Assembly: GCA_030019105.1 (NCBI GenBank)
Contig: JASEGY010000101.1
Location: forward strand, 1 to 10,164
Length of the DNA: 10,164 nt
Source of the DNA: a bacterium
GTDB taxonomy: Bacteria > UBA9089 > JASEGY01
Direction: 5' to 3'
The notes beneath the pieces were generated by a model that saw only the letters and a program-made list of their open reading frames with translations, ran no database searches and was not told the origin of the DNA. The position numbers and the translations under genes are program-made. Positions 1 through 8,198 of the stretch are shown piece after piece; the stretch's first letter is position 1, and every line of letters begins with the position of its first letter.

Positions 1-7
1 AGATCGG

Positions 8-128
8 TTTACACTTTTTGGGAGTTTAGGCTTTAGCCTTTCATAAATGAAATCCTAAAGGATTAACTCCAAGGAAGTTGCGCAGTCTAATTTAAACTTG
101 GCCATGCACTCCGCTTCAAAAGTGTAAA
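8..128. repeat. Palindromic element with 11-bp terminal inverted repeats
   Basis: The ends TTTACACTTTT (8-18) and AAAAGTGTAAA (118-128) are perfect inverted copies. Inside, 21-70 forms an imperfect palindrome (17 of 22 positions pair around a 6-nt centre) that can also fold as a cloverleaf: outer arms GGAGTT/AACTCC enclose two small hairpins, AGGCT-TT-AGCCT and ATCCT-AA-AGGAT. No target duplication is visible; only 7 bp of left flank is in the window. It is probably a small non-autonomous mobile or REP-like element downstream of ftsK. Confidence 0.6.
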
Positions 129-206
129 GCTACTATTTGGACGATTTGAAACGATGCCGCTTTTTGATATACCCCTTGGGGACTCGGAAATAAATAACTT
201 ATGCGA

Positions 207-2453
207 TTAACCACCATCAACCAGAACCTCCCGGGGCCTGCTGCCATCCGGCGGACCGACCACACCTTTTTCTTCTAAGAGATCAACCAGCCTGGCCGCC
301 CGGTTATAGCCAATCTTAAGCCTTCGCTGAAGCATAGAAACAGAGGCCTGCCTGGTCTCAACTACCATGCGAAGGGCCTGCTCAAAGAGTTCATCCTCTT
401 CCGCACCCGGACCATTAAGATTTCCAGGAGAAGAGAGGTCGGTCTTAAAGATTTCGTGTTCTTCTATTTCCTGCTCCTCTTCTCTTCGTGTTTGTGTTTG
501 CTGTTTCACATAATCCACAATCCGGTTGACCTCGGCCGTAGAGACAAAGGAACCCTGAACCCGGATAGGCTTAGGGGCTCCGCCGGGGAAGAAAAGCATG
601 TCACCCTGGCCCAGGAGCTTTTCAGCGCCCATTGAATCTATGATGGTTCTGGAGTCCACCCTGGATGAAACCTGAAAGGCAATTCGGGAAGGAAGATTGG
701 CCTTAATTACACCGGTAATGACATCTACACTGGGCCTTTGAGTAGCCAGGACCAAATGGATGCCTACGGCCCTGGCCATTTGGGCTATCCGGAAAATAGC
801 CTCTTCACAGTTGGCCCTGGCGACTACCATCAAATCAGCCAATTCATCGACAATGGCCACAATAAAGGGGAGCTTCTTTTTCTCTCCTTCCTCTGCGGCA
901 ATCTTTTCATTATAACCGGCTATATTTCTTACCCCTTCCTGGGCCAGGACCTGATATCTGCGTTCCATTTCCTTAACCAACCAGGCCAGGGCAATGGCCG
1001 CCCGCTTCGGGTCAGTCACCACGCGGGTCATAAGGTGGGGCACACCATTATAGCCACTCAGTTCGACTACCTTGGGATCAATCATCAAAATCTCTACTTC
1101 CTCAGGAGAAGCATTGTAAAGCAAACTGATTACAATGCTGTTGATGCAGACACTCTTGCCGGACCCGGTAGTTCCGGCCACCAAAAGGTGAGGCATTGTC
1201 GCCAGGTCAGCCACCACCGGGGCCCCGGAGATGTCTTTGCCTAAGGCAATGGACAGTTTGGACTTAGAACGTCTAAACTCTTCAGAGACCAGAACCTCTT
1301 TTAAATAAACCGGATTCGCCTCTTGATTAGGTATCTCGATCCCCACGGCCTGCTTGCCGGGTATAGGAGCCTCAATCCTGACACTCTTAGCCGCCAGAGC
1401 CAGGGCAATATCATCAGACAGGTTGACAATGGCGCTTACCTTCACCCCGGAGGCCGGTTGAAGTTCATACCTGGTCAGGACAGGCCCCTTAGTGACCTGA
1501 ACAACCCTGGCTTTGATCCCAAAATCAGACAGCTTTTCCTCCAATAACCTGGAATTAGCCAGGAGGTCTTCTTTGATCTCCTGACCGGATGGTCTGGCGC
1601 TGCCTTTTAAGTAAGAAAGAGGTGGAGGCGCATAAGGGCTGGATATTATTCCTTCTCCAGTGAGGGGTATTTTTCCCTCCTCTTCCTCTTCCTCTTCGAG
1701 CTTTTCTTCCGCCCTGGGAAGAATGATCTCCGGCGTGGATAAAGCCGGCTTTTCTTGAGATAGCTCTGCGGTAATATCGGCTTGGATCGTTATCTCATCC
1801 GATTGTTCTAAAACAGGTTCAATTCCGGGTCCGGCAATCCTGGGCTCAGAAGGTAGTTTTTTCTGCAAGGTTTTAATTTTACTTGATCTGGTACCAATCC
1901 TTCCTATCAGTGCGGCGGCTTCCTTGAAACGAAGCAGGAGAGAAAACAGGGAAAGATTGGTCGCCAGGATCAACCCGATCACAAGGCCGAGGCCGGCAAT
2001 AAGATAGGAAACATTGTGGAGGTAGGATTTCAAGAAGCAGGCTGTTTTGACCCCGACTATCCCCCCCACTAATCGACCGGCCTCAGTTATCTCTCCTCCA
2101 TAAATATAGGGAAGAGATAACATCGCAGGTAAAAAGATCAGCAGCAGCAGGAGTCCGGGTATCTTCAGGTCTAAGAGTCTTTCTTTGACTCCCCTGAATT
2201 TATTCCATCCCCAAACAGCCATAAATAATGGGGCAAGATATGATCCCCAACCTAAGCCGGTGAAAAGCCCCAAAGAGAGATAGGCCCCGACAATGCCCGC
2301 ATAGTTCTTTGCCGGTTCGTTAGGTTGCGAGGTCTGAAAGGGAGTATCATCAGGGCTGTAATTTAAGAGGCTGAGCAGAATAAAGGCTGCCAGACCCAGT
2401 AAAATCAAGCCTAAGGCCTCATCCATGACCCGCTTTTTTTGTAAATCTGCCAT
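207..2453 (-). CDS. ftsK: FtsK/SpoIIIE-family DNA translocase
   Basis: Membrane-anchored hexameric ATPase that pumps double-stranded DNA at the division septum and helps segregate and resolve chromosome termini (family knowledge). Seen here: an N-terminal membrane part with about four hydrophobic segments (near residues 13-30, 52-81, 98-116, 149-175); a charged linker (about 190-285) with a glutamate run at 253-259; the alpha/beta motor with Walker A GTTGSGKS (427-434), the family motif [16 protein letters not shown] (459-474) and Walker B IVDELADL (534-541); and a C-terminal winged-helix gamma domain (about 685-748) that in relatives reads the polar KOPS/SRS sequences. The 748 residues match the short SpoIIIE-like class, and no key motif is missing. 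The start at 2453 has no clear Shine-Dalgarno sequence; an upstream ATG inside the repeat leader is out of frame. It lies 109 bp downstream of surE. The family call is very secure; the split between FtsK and SpoIIIE roles cannot be made from sequence alone. Confidence 0.97.
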   Translation of the reverse strand: MADLQKKRVMDEALGLILLGLAAFILLSLLNYSPDDTPFQTSQPNEPAKNYAGIVGAYLSLGLFTGLGWGSYLAPLFMAVWGWNKFRGVKERLLDLKIPGLLLLLIFLPAMLSLPYIYGGEITEAGRLVGGIVGVKTACFLKSYLHNVSYLIAGLGLVIGLILATNLSLFSLLLRFKEAAALIGRIGTRSSKIKTLQKKLPSEPRIAGPGIEPVLEQSDEITIQADITAELSQEKPALSTPEIILPRAEEKLEEEEEEEGKIPLTGEGIISSPYAPPPLSYLKGSARPSGQEIKEDLLANSRLLEEKLSDFGIKARVVQVTKGPVLTRYELQPASGVKVSAIVNLSDDIALALAAKSVRIEAPIPGKQAVGIEIPNQEANPVYLKEVLVSEEFRRSKSKLSIALGKDISGAPVVADLATMPHLLVAGTTGSGKSVCINSIVISLLYNASPEEVEILMIDPKVVELSGYNGVPHLMTRVVTDPKRAAIALAWLVKEMERRYQVLAQEGVRNIAGYNEKIAAEEGEKKKLPFIVAIVDELADLMVVARANCEEAIFRIAQMARAVGIHLVLATQRPSVDVITGVIKANLPSRIAFQVSSRVDSRTIIDSMGAEKLLGQGDMLFFPGGAPKPIRVQGSFVSTAEVNRIVDYVKQQTQTRREEEQEIEEHEIFKTDLSSPGNLNGPGAEEDELFEQALRMVVETRQASVSMLQRRLKIGYNRAARLVDLLEEKGVVGPPDGSRPREVLVDGG

Positions 2454-2466
2454 TTTGGATAATGTT

Positions 2467-2544
2467 GAAATTAGAAATTAGAAATTGGGCCTTCATACTT
2501 TCCAATTTCTAATTTCCAATTTCCAATTTCTAATTTCTAATTTC
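2467..2544. repeat. Heptamer arrays forming a perfect 22-bp inverted repeat
   Basis: GAAATTA-type heptamers at 2467-2488 face their exact complement at 2523-2544, with a 34-bp spacer that holds further degenerate copies. This fills the surE-ftsK gap. In the transcript the hairpin would end 13 nt before the ftsK ATG, which lacks a clear Shine-Dalgarno sequence. It could act as a partial terminator, mRNA stabiliser or translation modulator; none of these is shown. Confidence 0.8.
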
Positions 2545-2545
2545 A

Positions 2546-2559
2546 AGCCGTGAACGGCT
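2546..2559 (-). terminator. Small stem-loop just downstream of surE
   Basis: AGCCGT-GA-ACGGCT, a 6-bp stem with a 2-nt loop, begins 3 nt after the surE stop codon. There is no following U-run on the minus strand, so it is a poor intrinsic terminator. It may be a boundary hairpin attached to the heptamer arrays, as ACGGC-AC-GCCGT is in the rph-surE gap. Confidence 0.3.
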
Positions 2560-2562
2560 ACA

Positions 2563-3315
2563 TTACAACTTTATATCCCATTCCTTTAATTGCTTCAGGA
2601 AGACGTAATTAGTCAGATCCAGATGAAGAGGGGTAATGGAGATCTTGTTTTCACTGATAGCCTTAAAGTCGCTGCCATCTTCCTCTTTTCCAATAATCCC
2701 TTTACTCCCGATCCAGTAATAAACCCTTCCCCGTGGATCAATCCGGTTAATTAATTCTTCTCGATAGGTTCGCTTCCCCTGCTTAGTAATAGCCACCCCT
2801 TTGATCTTACTTTCTTCGACATTCGGAACATTTATATTAAGCAGGGTATGATCCGGGAGACCTTTTTCTTTAATCATAATGGCCACCTGACGGGCAAATT
2901 TAGCGGCAAAAGTGAAGTTCGGTTCCGCCCTGTCCTGGGTAGTCACAGAGACAGCAAAAGAAGGAATGCCCAGTAAGGTTCCTTCCATCGCTGCCGAGAC
3001 GGTTCCTGAATAAGTAACATCATCGCCCAGATTAGGGCTATTATTTATCCCCGAAACAACCAGATCAACCTTTCTGTCCAGGATGCCCATAACACCCAGA
3101 TTGACACAATCACTGGGGGTGCCGTCGATGGCATAAATCCGTCTCCCAATCTGTTCTACCCGGATAGGATGAATAAGGGTCAGCGAATGTCCGGTCGCGC
3201 TCTTCTCCCTGTCCGGGGCAATAGTAGACAATTCTCCCAGACCCCGCAGTTCTTTTCTCAAGGCGCGAATCCCTTTTGAATTTATCCCGTCGTCATTAGT
3301 GATCAAGATGTGCAT
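2563..3315 (-). CDS. surE: 5'/3'-nucleotidase SurE
   Basis: Metal-dependent phosphatase that removes phosphate from nucleoside 5'- and 3'-monophosphates (and short polyphosphate in some species); cytoplasmic and linked to stationary-phase survival in relatives. The 250-residue product starts MHILITNDDG, giving the metal ligands Asp8 and Asp9. Ser39 sits in APDREKSATGHS and Asn91 in SGINNSPNLG; the GTPSDCV (65-71) and YSGTVSAAMEG (102-112) signatures are also present, so the active site looks intact. I chose the ATG at 3315 because the family begins at exactly this methionine and an AGGGG lies 10 nt upstream (3326-3330). The open frame runs 40 codons further upstream to 3435, but that stretch crosses the heptamer-repeat hairpin and has no SurE homology. 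The gene follows rph by 169 bp and precedes ftsK by 109 bp, on the same strand. Confidence 0.95.
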   Translation of the reverse strand: MHILITNDDGINSKGIRALRKELRGLGELSTIAPDREKSATGHSLTLIHPIRVEQIGRRIYAIDGTPSDCVNLGVMGILDRKVDLVVSGINNSPNLGDDVTYSGTVSAAMEGTLLGIPSFAVSVTTQDRAEPNFTFAAKFARQVAIMIKEKGLPDHTLLNINVPNVEESKIKGVAITKQGKRTYREELINRIDPRGRVYYWIGSKGIIGKEEDGSDFKAISENKISITPLHLDLTNYVFLKQLKEWDIKL

Positions 3316-3357
3316 AGTGCTGTTTCCCCTGAAAAACCAGGTTTCTGAGGCAATAGG

Positions 3358-3498
3358 TATCTTCTCAATATTTCGGGGGGCAGTTGTAAGTTGTAGGTTG
3401 TAGGTTAAACGGCACGCCGTGGGCGCGCCACCCAACTTACAACTTACAACTTACAACTTACAACTATTTACAGATTACCCCGAGTTATTGAGAAGATA
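3358..3498. repeat. Long inverted repeat enclosing facing heptamer arrays (rph-surE gap)
   Basis: The outer arms, 3358-3378 and 3478-3498, match at 19 of 21 positions; the right arm includes the last codons and stop of rph. Inside are TTGTAAG/TTGTAGG heptamers (3382-3406) facing their complements (3434-3465). At the tip are ACGGC-AC-GCCGT and the palindrome GGCGCGCC. The whole gap can fold as one hairpin of about 140 nt in the rph-surE transcript. Confidence 0.75.
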
Positions 3499-4225
3499 TA
3501 AAATTTTTGACCAGCATCTCCCCGAAGGCTTCTTTCTGAGCTGTGATCAGCTCTTTGACCCCTTCCTCAGCCAAAGCAAGAAGGCCGTCTAATTCAGCTC
3601 GAGAAAAAGTAGCCTCTTCACCTGTCCCCTGAATTTCAACAAATTTCCCTCCCCCGGTCATAACCACGTTAAGATCACAGGTGGCGGAAGAATCCTCCTC
3701 ATAGTTAAGGTCCAGGTAGCCCCTTCCGTTCAGGATGCCGACACTGATGCCGGCCACAAAATCCCTTATCGGCCAAACCCTGACGATACCCTTTCTTTTC
3801 AATTGAGCCATTAAATCAACCAGGGCCACAAAGCCACCGGTTACAGAAGCGGTTCTGGTTCCGCCGTCAGCCTGAATACAGTCACAATCAATAATAATAG
3901 TCCGTTCACCCAACGAGTCCAGATTAGTAACTGCCCTTAATGAGCGGCCAATCATTCGTTGTATTTCATGGGTTCGGCCGCTTGATTTAGCTTGATCTCT
4001 CGAAATACGGCTTGAAGCTGAAGCCGGAAGCATAAAATATTCTGCTGTTATCCAGCCGCGGTCATATCCCTTGAGCCACGGCGGAACCCTTTCTTCACAA
4101 GTAGCTGTACAAATTACCTTTGTATCTCCGGTTTCAATCAGGACTGAAGCCTGGGCATTCTTGATGTAATTCCGCCTGATCTTGACCGGACGAATCTGGT
4201 CGTTCTGCCTGCCATCCTTTCTCAT
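3485..4225 (-). CDS. rph: Ribonuclease PH
   Basis: Phosphorolytic 3'-to-5' exoribonuclease that trims tRNA 3' extensions, using inorganic phosphate and releasing nucleoside diphosphates; works as a hexameric ring in the cytoplasm (family knowledge). The 246 residues match the usual 235-260. Visible signatures: the opening [32 protein letters not shown] (83-99), which carries conserved arginines; [18 protein letters not shown] (114-131), the phosphate-binding region with GTRT at 122-125; and [20 protein letters not shown] (171-190) with acidic residues Asp178 and Asp184. The start is supported by an AGGAGG 5 nt upstream. The last codons overlap one arm of a long inverted repeat (3478-3498). 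The common downstream partner rdgB is not next to it; surE and ftsK follow. A nested palindromic element ends only about 20 bp upstream of the start, beside the ribosome binding site. Confidence 0.97.
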   Translation of the reverse strand: MRKDGRQNDQIRPVKIRRNYIKNAQASVLIETGDTKVICTATCEERVPPWLKGYDRGWITAEYFMLPASASSRISRDQAKSSGRTHEIQRMIGRSLRAVTNLDSLGERTIIIDCDCIQADGGTRTASVTGGFVALVDLMAQLKRKGIVRVWPIRDFVAGISVGILNGRGYLDLNYEEDSSATCDLNVVMTGGGKFVEIQGTGEEATFSRAELDGLLALAEEGVKELITAQKEAFGEMLVKNFISSQ

Positions 4226-4230
4226 TCTAA

Positions 4231-4236
4231 CCTCCT
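4231..4236 (-). promoter_or_regulatory. Ribosome binding site of rph
   Basis: A full AGGAGG on the minus strand, 5 nt before the ATG at 4225 and extending as AGGAGGTT. It is the strongest Shine-Dalgarno sequence in the window and fixes the rph start. The terminal repeat of the nested palindromic element begins at 4245, only 8 nt upstream, so folding of that element could affect access to this site. Confidence 0.85.
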
Positions 4237-4244
4237 GAAAAGTT

Positions 4245-4498
4245 TCGACCTGTGCAAACAGAATTCACCACGGAGACACGGAGGCACGGAGAAATAATTT
4301 TAGAAGAAATAGCACACGGATAACACGGATACTACGGATTACCACGGATAAAATCAGTGTAAATCCGTTGAATCCGTGTCATCCGTGTGCTATTAAATTA
4401 GAGTATCTACACCTTTAGACTTATTTCCTGATTTTTCTCCGTGTCTCCGTGTCTTCGTGGTGATTAAATTGTTGGTAGATGTCGATTGCACAGGTCGA
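4245..4498. repeat. Three-layer nested palindromic element
   Basis: Layer 1: TCGACCTGTGCAA (4245-4257) and its perfect complement (4486-4498). Layer 2: CACGGAG-type 8-mers (4264-4294) facing the complementary array (4434-4463). Layer 3: CACGGAT-type 9-mers (4308-4330) facing 4372-4394, 22 of 23 matching, with further CACGGAT units between. The element occupies most of the 382-bp gap between the secreted protein and rph and holds no credible gene. No target duplication is evident. Confidence 0.75.
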
Positions 4499-4607
4499 TG
4501 AAATTTGGCTTTGGGCCTGAATTGGCCTACAGAAAGCTCCTTTAAAATTGCGAATTGCGAATTCGGAATTAAATCCGCAATCCGCAATCCGCAATCCGCA
4601 ATCTTCC
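4499..4607. repeat. Heptamer array downstream of the secreted protein gene
   Basis: AATCCGC heptamers, four in a row at about 4573-4603, lie 4 nt from the stop codon of the secreted protein. A shorter related run (ATTGCGA/ATTCGGA) in the opposite sense at 4547-4570 allows a hairpin. The remaining 4499-4546 shows nothing recognisable. On the coding strand the array reads ATTGCGG, as it also does directly after the deacetylase stop. Confidence 0.7.
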
Positions 4608-7600
4608 TTACTTAAGCACAATCATCTTCTTTATTTCTACGTGTGAACCGGCGATAAACTGATACAGATACACCCCGCTGGCCACCTCATTTCCATTGTT
4701 ATCCTTGCCATCCCAGTAAACTGATTCTCCCTTTGAAGTGTATGATCCGGCCCCGAGTTTTCCTAACTCCATGGTCCGAACAAGGTTCCCTGAAAGATTG
4801 TAGATTCGGATGCTTACGTTAGCCTCCCCGGCCAGCTCAAAAGGAATCCAGGTCTCCGGATTCAAGGGATTGGGATAATTCTGACCTAACCTTGTTTTGG
4901 TGATTTCAGGCACAGCTTGAATCAATGTCTCTGAGTTCAAGAAATCAGGAAGAACAGCAAGAATAGGCGCGGCCTGAGAAGGATCCAGGTGATCGATAAT
5001 ATACCTTGCTGACTGGATCAAGAGGTTAGCCAGGTCGGGATGAATATCTTTAGCATTAGCATTTCTAACCTGGTTAATGAATTTCTGCATGGTCTCTTTG
5101 GCCGCATCAAGGTAACCGCCCGCTATCTGGAATTTAGCTCTATCCAACTTTGCAATCAAGCTATCCGCTAAAAACTGATTGCTGATTAGTCCCACATCAT
5201 ACCCAATCTTCACGGCAAAGATCATTACATTAATGGCCGCAGTCTGATTATCAGGCAGATGCCGGATGACATACCCGGCCTCGGCCTTCAGGTAGTTGGC
5301 TGCCCAGGGCGTTATATGCGTGCCCTTGTAGGATTCCGCCTCTTTGATATAGGCCCAGAGACAGATCTTAGCCAGGTTGTAATAATGATATTCAATGAGC
5401 GTCCTGGCCAGAACCGCCTTTGCCCGCAGGGATAGCCAGACCTTCCTGGAATCAATAAGTCCCTGTTCGTAGGCAACATCTGTCGCCTTGATCAGAGTGT
5501 CAATCGTGGCGACAATCTCGAAGGTGACCGAAGCGGAAGCAGAAGCACCGGCCCCATTCCAGGCCGTCACTACCAGGGTATGCTCTCCTAAGCTTAAACG
5601 GAAGAGTTCGAGAATGTTACCGTTAGAGAACTCTTTTTCCCCGTCAAGAATGGCCGTAACAGTATCTACACCTGACTCAGGATCAGTAGCGCTAAAGGAA
5701 ATAGACACTGTATCCGGATGCAGATAAGGTCTGGCCTCGGGAGATCCTATGGCCACTACAGGTGGAGTTAAATCTTCTGCTTGTTCAGCAACAATGAAAT
5801 TAAGGGCAGCCAGGCCAACACCCAGGCCAGGCTCAGTAGTAAGAGTGGGTTCCACCTCAGTTAGGTCAACCGTATAGATAGTTTCATTCCATAAAATAAG
5901 TCCCATTCCCCCTGAAGCATATTCAGAATAGGCATCAGAATACGTTGTCGCCCCATTGACGACTAAACCGTCTTGAGAGGAATAAGTATAGGGACTGTTC
6001 TGCCAGGGAAGGGCAGGATGGAGTCGGACAAAGCCATCCACATGCCCACCGGCTTGATTTACTGTATCACAAGTAAGGGTAAGGGGATAAAATTCAAAGA
6101 CAACCCTGGCTGCACCTGATCCAGCACCCGGGGCATTGGTTTTAATCACCGGGCTATCAGTGGCATCAATAGTGTAAATCATGTTATCCGAAATAGTTAA
6201 TATGGTTTCCTCTACTCTGTAGCCGGCGAAACCAATAAAGCGGTTCAGGATACCGTCAGGAAGCTCCATGAGGTATGGGGTAGACTGCCAACCCTGGTCA
6301 GCCAACTGCACCATCCCTTTAATATGTTGACCGTTTTGATCCACTGTGTCAAAGGTGACTGATAAAAAGTGAAAGATAAAGTCAATAGTAGCTGCTTCCG
6401 GGCCGGGACCCGGCGCCGAAGTCATTTCACCATTCACCGTATAGGCTGTATTCTGCCAGATAGTTACCGTCGGGAGAATTGTTTTAAAAGAGGCGAAGAC
6501 CTCAAAGGTAACGGTCCCTCCATTAACAATAAGCTCCGGCCAGAGATCAGTCGGCTGGTAAGTATAGGGAGCGAAATGATAGATATCAAAAGCGTCTATC
6601 CAAACCTCTCCATTTTCTATATGTTGGAAAGAACCATCCAGTGTATCACAGGTAACAGAAAGAGGCAGAAACTTGAAAACAACCTGGGCCGCACCTGTTC
6701 CAGCCCCGGATTGCACTGATTGAGTCACCGGGGTATCGGTGGCGTCAACGATATAAATATTGTTCTCAGTAACAGCAGTGATAACCTGTTCCTCGGTTCT
6801 GTAACCGCAAGATGCGCTGAAGATAGAGCTTACGCCGGCCGCTATCGTCAGGGTAAAGGGCGATGCCTGCCAATCCTGGCCGTATATCTTGACAAAGCCG
6901 TCAATATGTTGGCCATCCTGATTAATGGTATCGATAGTCAAGGTCAGGGTCGAAAAGATAAAATCTATTTTAGCTGCTCCAGCTCCTGCTCCCGGCCCCT
7001 CAGTTACTCCGTTATTGACTGTATAAGCTGTATCTTCCCAGACGGTTATCGTCTGAGTGACCATAGTGGCAAAGGCTGAGGCTTCGAAAGGAACCACACC
7101 CCCGTTGACGATTAATTCCGGATGGCTGTGCTGGGGAGTGTAAGTATAGGGTGTCGTCTGCCAGGTGGCATGGGAAGCCGGTCGAATAAAACCGTCTGCA
7201 TGTTGTCCGGCATCATTAAATGTATCACAAGCAACTGAGAGGGGGAGGAACATAAAGGTAACTTGAGCGGTTCCGGGCACTGCTCCGCCGGCAGTGGTCA
7301 TACTTACTGAAGCCCCCGTGGCATCAATAGGATAGATGGTACCCTCTTGAATAGTTACGGTTTGCTCTACGGTCCGGTAACCACTGAAGGCCGTAAAAAT
7401 TGTGGAGGCGCCCTCAGGCATAGTCACTGTTGTCGGAGTGGCCTGCCAATCCTGGCCATACCTCTGAATAAACCCATCGATATGTTGACCATTCCGGTCA
7501 ACTGTATCTAAATAGACGGTTAAAACAGTGAAGACAAAATCAATAGTCGCGGCGCCTGGGCCTGGTCCAGGTGCAGTGGTTGTTTCATCCCCCACCGTAT

Positions 7601-8192
7601 AATCCGTATCTTGCCAGACCGGCACGGTTCGGGTGATGGTGGTAGATAAAGCCATTGCCTCAAAAGAAACCGTTCCGCCATTAACAATTAAATCCGGATG
7701 ATTGTCCTGAGGAGTGTAGGTATACGGGGTGGCATACCAGGAGGCATAATAAGCCGTTCGCGCCCAACCCTCAATATGCTGGCCGGTTCCATTCACGGTA
7801 TCAGTAGTTACAGAAAGCGGAAGAAACTGGAAGCTAACCTGGGCCAGCCCGCTTCCGGCTCCTGAGCCGCTGGTTTGTGTTACAGAAGTGTCAGTAGCAT
7901 CAATAGTTACAATGGTATTATCCGAAATGGTTACGACTTGCTCCACGGTTCTAAACCCGGCAAAAGCAGTGCAGTAAGAGGTAGCTCCCTCCGGCAAAGT
8001 TATGGTATACGGGGAAGCCTGCCAGCCTTGGCCGTATATCTGGACATAGCCAGGGATATGCCGGCCGTTCTGATCCACGGTATTAATGGTGACACTCAGG
8101 TCTGCCGCCAGGGCAAAGTTAGGGCTGGCTGCATTTGTAAGAGCCAATAAAGCGGCTGCGAATAAAAAGGGTAATACTTTCTTCATTTGCAT
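4608..8192 (-). CDS. Secreted multidomain repeat protein with PEGA-like units and FlgD-Ig/T9SS-like C-terminus
   Basis: Exported 1194-residue protein of unknown function. Residues 1-30 form a signal peptide: MQMKK, a hydrophobic core, then an ALA-A cleavage site near residue 29. Residues 32-800 hold eight beta-rich units of about 92-99 residues alternating as A-B four times; A units resemble PEGA-type domains ('DWQATPTTVTMPEG...GYRTVEQTVTI'). Each unit ends in a Gly/Pro-rich hinge followed by a strand of the type A-x-V/I-x-F-x-F. Residues 808-894 look like an Ig-like domain of the 'PPVVAIGSPE...ISFSATDPESGV' type. Residues 896-1070 form two helical repeats resembling FIMAH domains ('GLISNQFLADSLIAKLDRAK'). 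Residues 1099-1194 match the FlgD-Ig / T9SS type A tail (LGQNYPNPLNPETW ... ASGVYLYQF). The start is supported by AAGGAGA 6 nt upstream. It is probably a surface or secreted structural or binding protein; I see no catalytic motif. Domain names are from memory of family patterns and were not searched. Confidence 0.9.
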   Translation of the reverse strand: MQMKKVLPFLFAAALLALTNAASPNFALAADLSVTINTVDQNGRHIPGYVQIYGQGWQASPYTITLPEGATSYCTAFAGFRTVEQVVTISDNTIVTIDATDTSVTQTSGSGAGSGLAQVSFQFLPLSVTTDTVNGTGQHIEGWARTAYYASWYATPYTYTPQDNHPDLIVNGGTVSFEAMALSTTITRTVPVWQDTDYTVGDETTTAPGPGPGAATIDFVFTVLTVYLDTVDRNGQHIDGFIQRYGQDWQATPTTVTMPEGASTIFTAFSGYRTVEQTVTIQEGTIYPIDATGASVSMTTAGGAVPGTAQVTFMFLPLSVACDTFNDAGQHADGFIRPASHATWQTTPYTYTPQHSHPELIVNGGVVPFEASAFATMVTQTITVWEDTAYTVNNGVTEGPGAGAGAAKIDFIFSTLTLTIDTINQDGQHIDGFVKIYGQDWQASPFTLTIAAGVSSIFSASCGYRTEEQVITAVTENNIYIVDATDTPVTQSVQSGAGTGAAQVVFKFLPLSVTCDTLDGSFQHIENGEVWIDAFDIYHFAPYTYQPTDLWPELIVNGGTVTFEVFASFKTILPTVTIWQNTAYTVNGEMTSAPGPGPEAATIDFIFHFLSVTFDTVDQNGQHIKGMVQLADQGWQSTPYLMELPDGILNRFIGFAGYRVEETILTISDNMIYTIDATDSPVIKTNAPGAGSGAARVVFEFYPLTLTCDTVNQAGGHVDGFVRLHPALPWQNSPYTYSSQDGLVVNGATTYSDAYSEYASGGMGLILWNETIYTVDLTEVEPTLTTEPGLGVGLAALNFIVAEQAEDLTPPVVAIGSPEARPYLHPDTVSISFSATDPESGVDTVTAILDGEKEFSNGNILELFRLSLGEHTLVVTAWNGAGASASASVTFEIVATIDTLIKATDVAYEQGLIDSRKVWLSLRAKAVLARTLIEYHYYNLAKICLWAYIKEAESYKGTHITPWAANYLKAEAGYVIRHLPDNQTAAINVMIFAVKIGYDVGLISNQFLADSLIAKLDRAKFQIAGGYLDAAKETMQKFINQVRNANAKDIHPDLANLLIQSARYIIDHLDPSQAAPILAVLPDFLNSETLIQAVPEITKTRLGQNYPNPLNPETWIPFELAGEANVSIRIYNLSGNLVRTMELGKLGAGSYTSKGESVYWDGKDNNGNEVASGVYLYQFIAGSHVEIKKMIVLK
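5793..8099 (-). repeat. Eight-unit coding repeat (A-B x4) in the secreted protein
   Basis: Unit boundaries by residue: A1 32-123, B1 124-221, A2 222-314, B2 315-413, A3 414-508, B3 509-607, A4 608-701, B4 702-800. The A-to-A spacing is 192, 192 and 194 residues. Nearly every unit opens with an L-x-V/L-x-x-D-T-V/I-n-x-x-G-q-H-i/a-x-G pattern and closes with a hinge such as APGPGPG or SGAGTGA. B units carry PYTYTP and L-I/V-VNGG in place of the A-unit TLPEG/GYRTVEQ motifs. A and B start alike, suggesting an old A/B duplication followed by amplification of the pair. Copies are clearly diverged, so amplification is not recent. B4 is the most degenerate. Confidence 0.85.
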
Positions 8193-8198
8193 GTAATA

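Noticed and set aside
172..181. CCCC-TT-GGGG as the ftsK terminator
   Set aside because: A 4-bp stem without a following U-run on the minus strand.
738..1547. Plus-strand frames inside ftsK
   Set aside because: They lie opposite the conserved motor domain of FtsK and have no recognisable product.
3316..3435. Longer SurE start at 3435
   Set aside because: The extra 40 residues translate the repeat hairpin; SurE proteins begin at the M-x-I-L-x-TNDDG motif.
4540..4555. Similarity between the deacetylase C-terminal coding end (TTTAAAGGAGC) and the region after the secreted protein
   Set aside because: Only 11 bases are shared; this could be chance, so I do not claim a duplicated gene remnant.
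4245..4603. CRISPR array
   Set aside because: Units are 7-9 bp, contiguous and in facing orientation, with no 25-40 bp spacers and no cas gene.
4393..4621. Two short minus-strand frames in the gap between the secreted protein and rph
   Set aside because: Their sequence is heptamer array plus the nested palindrome; one overlaps the end of the secreted protein gene.
5488..8150. Several plus-strand frames opposite the secreted protein
   Set aside because: They recur with the coding repeat period and are shadows of it.
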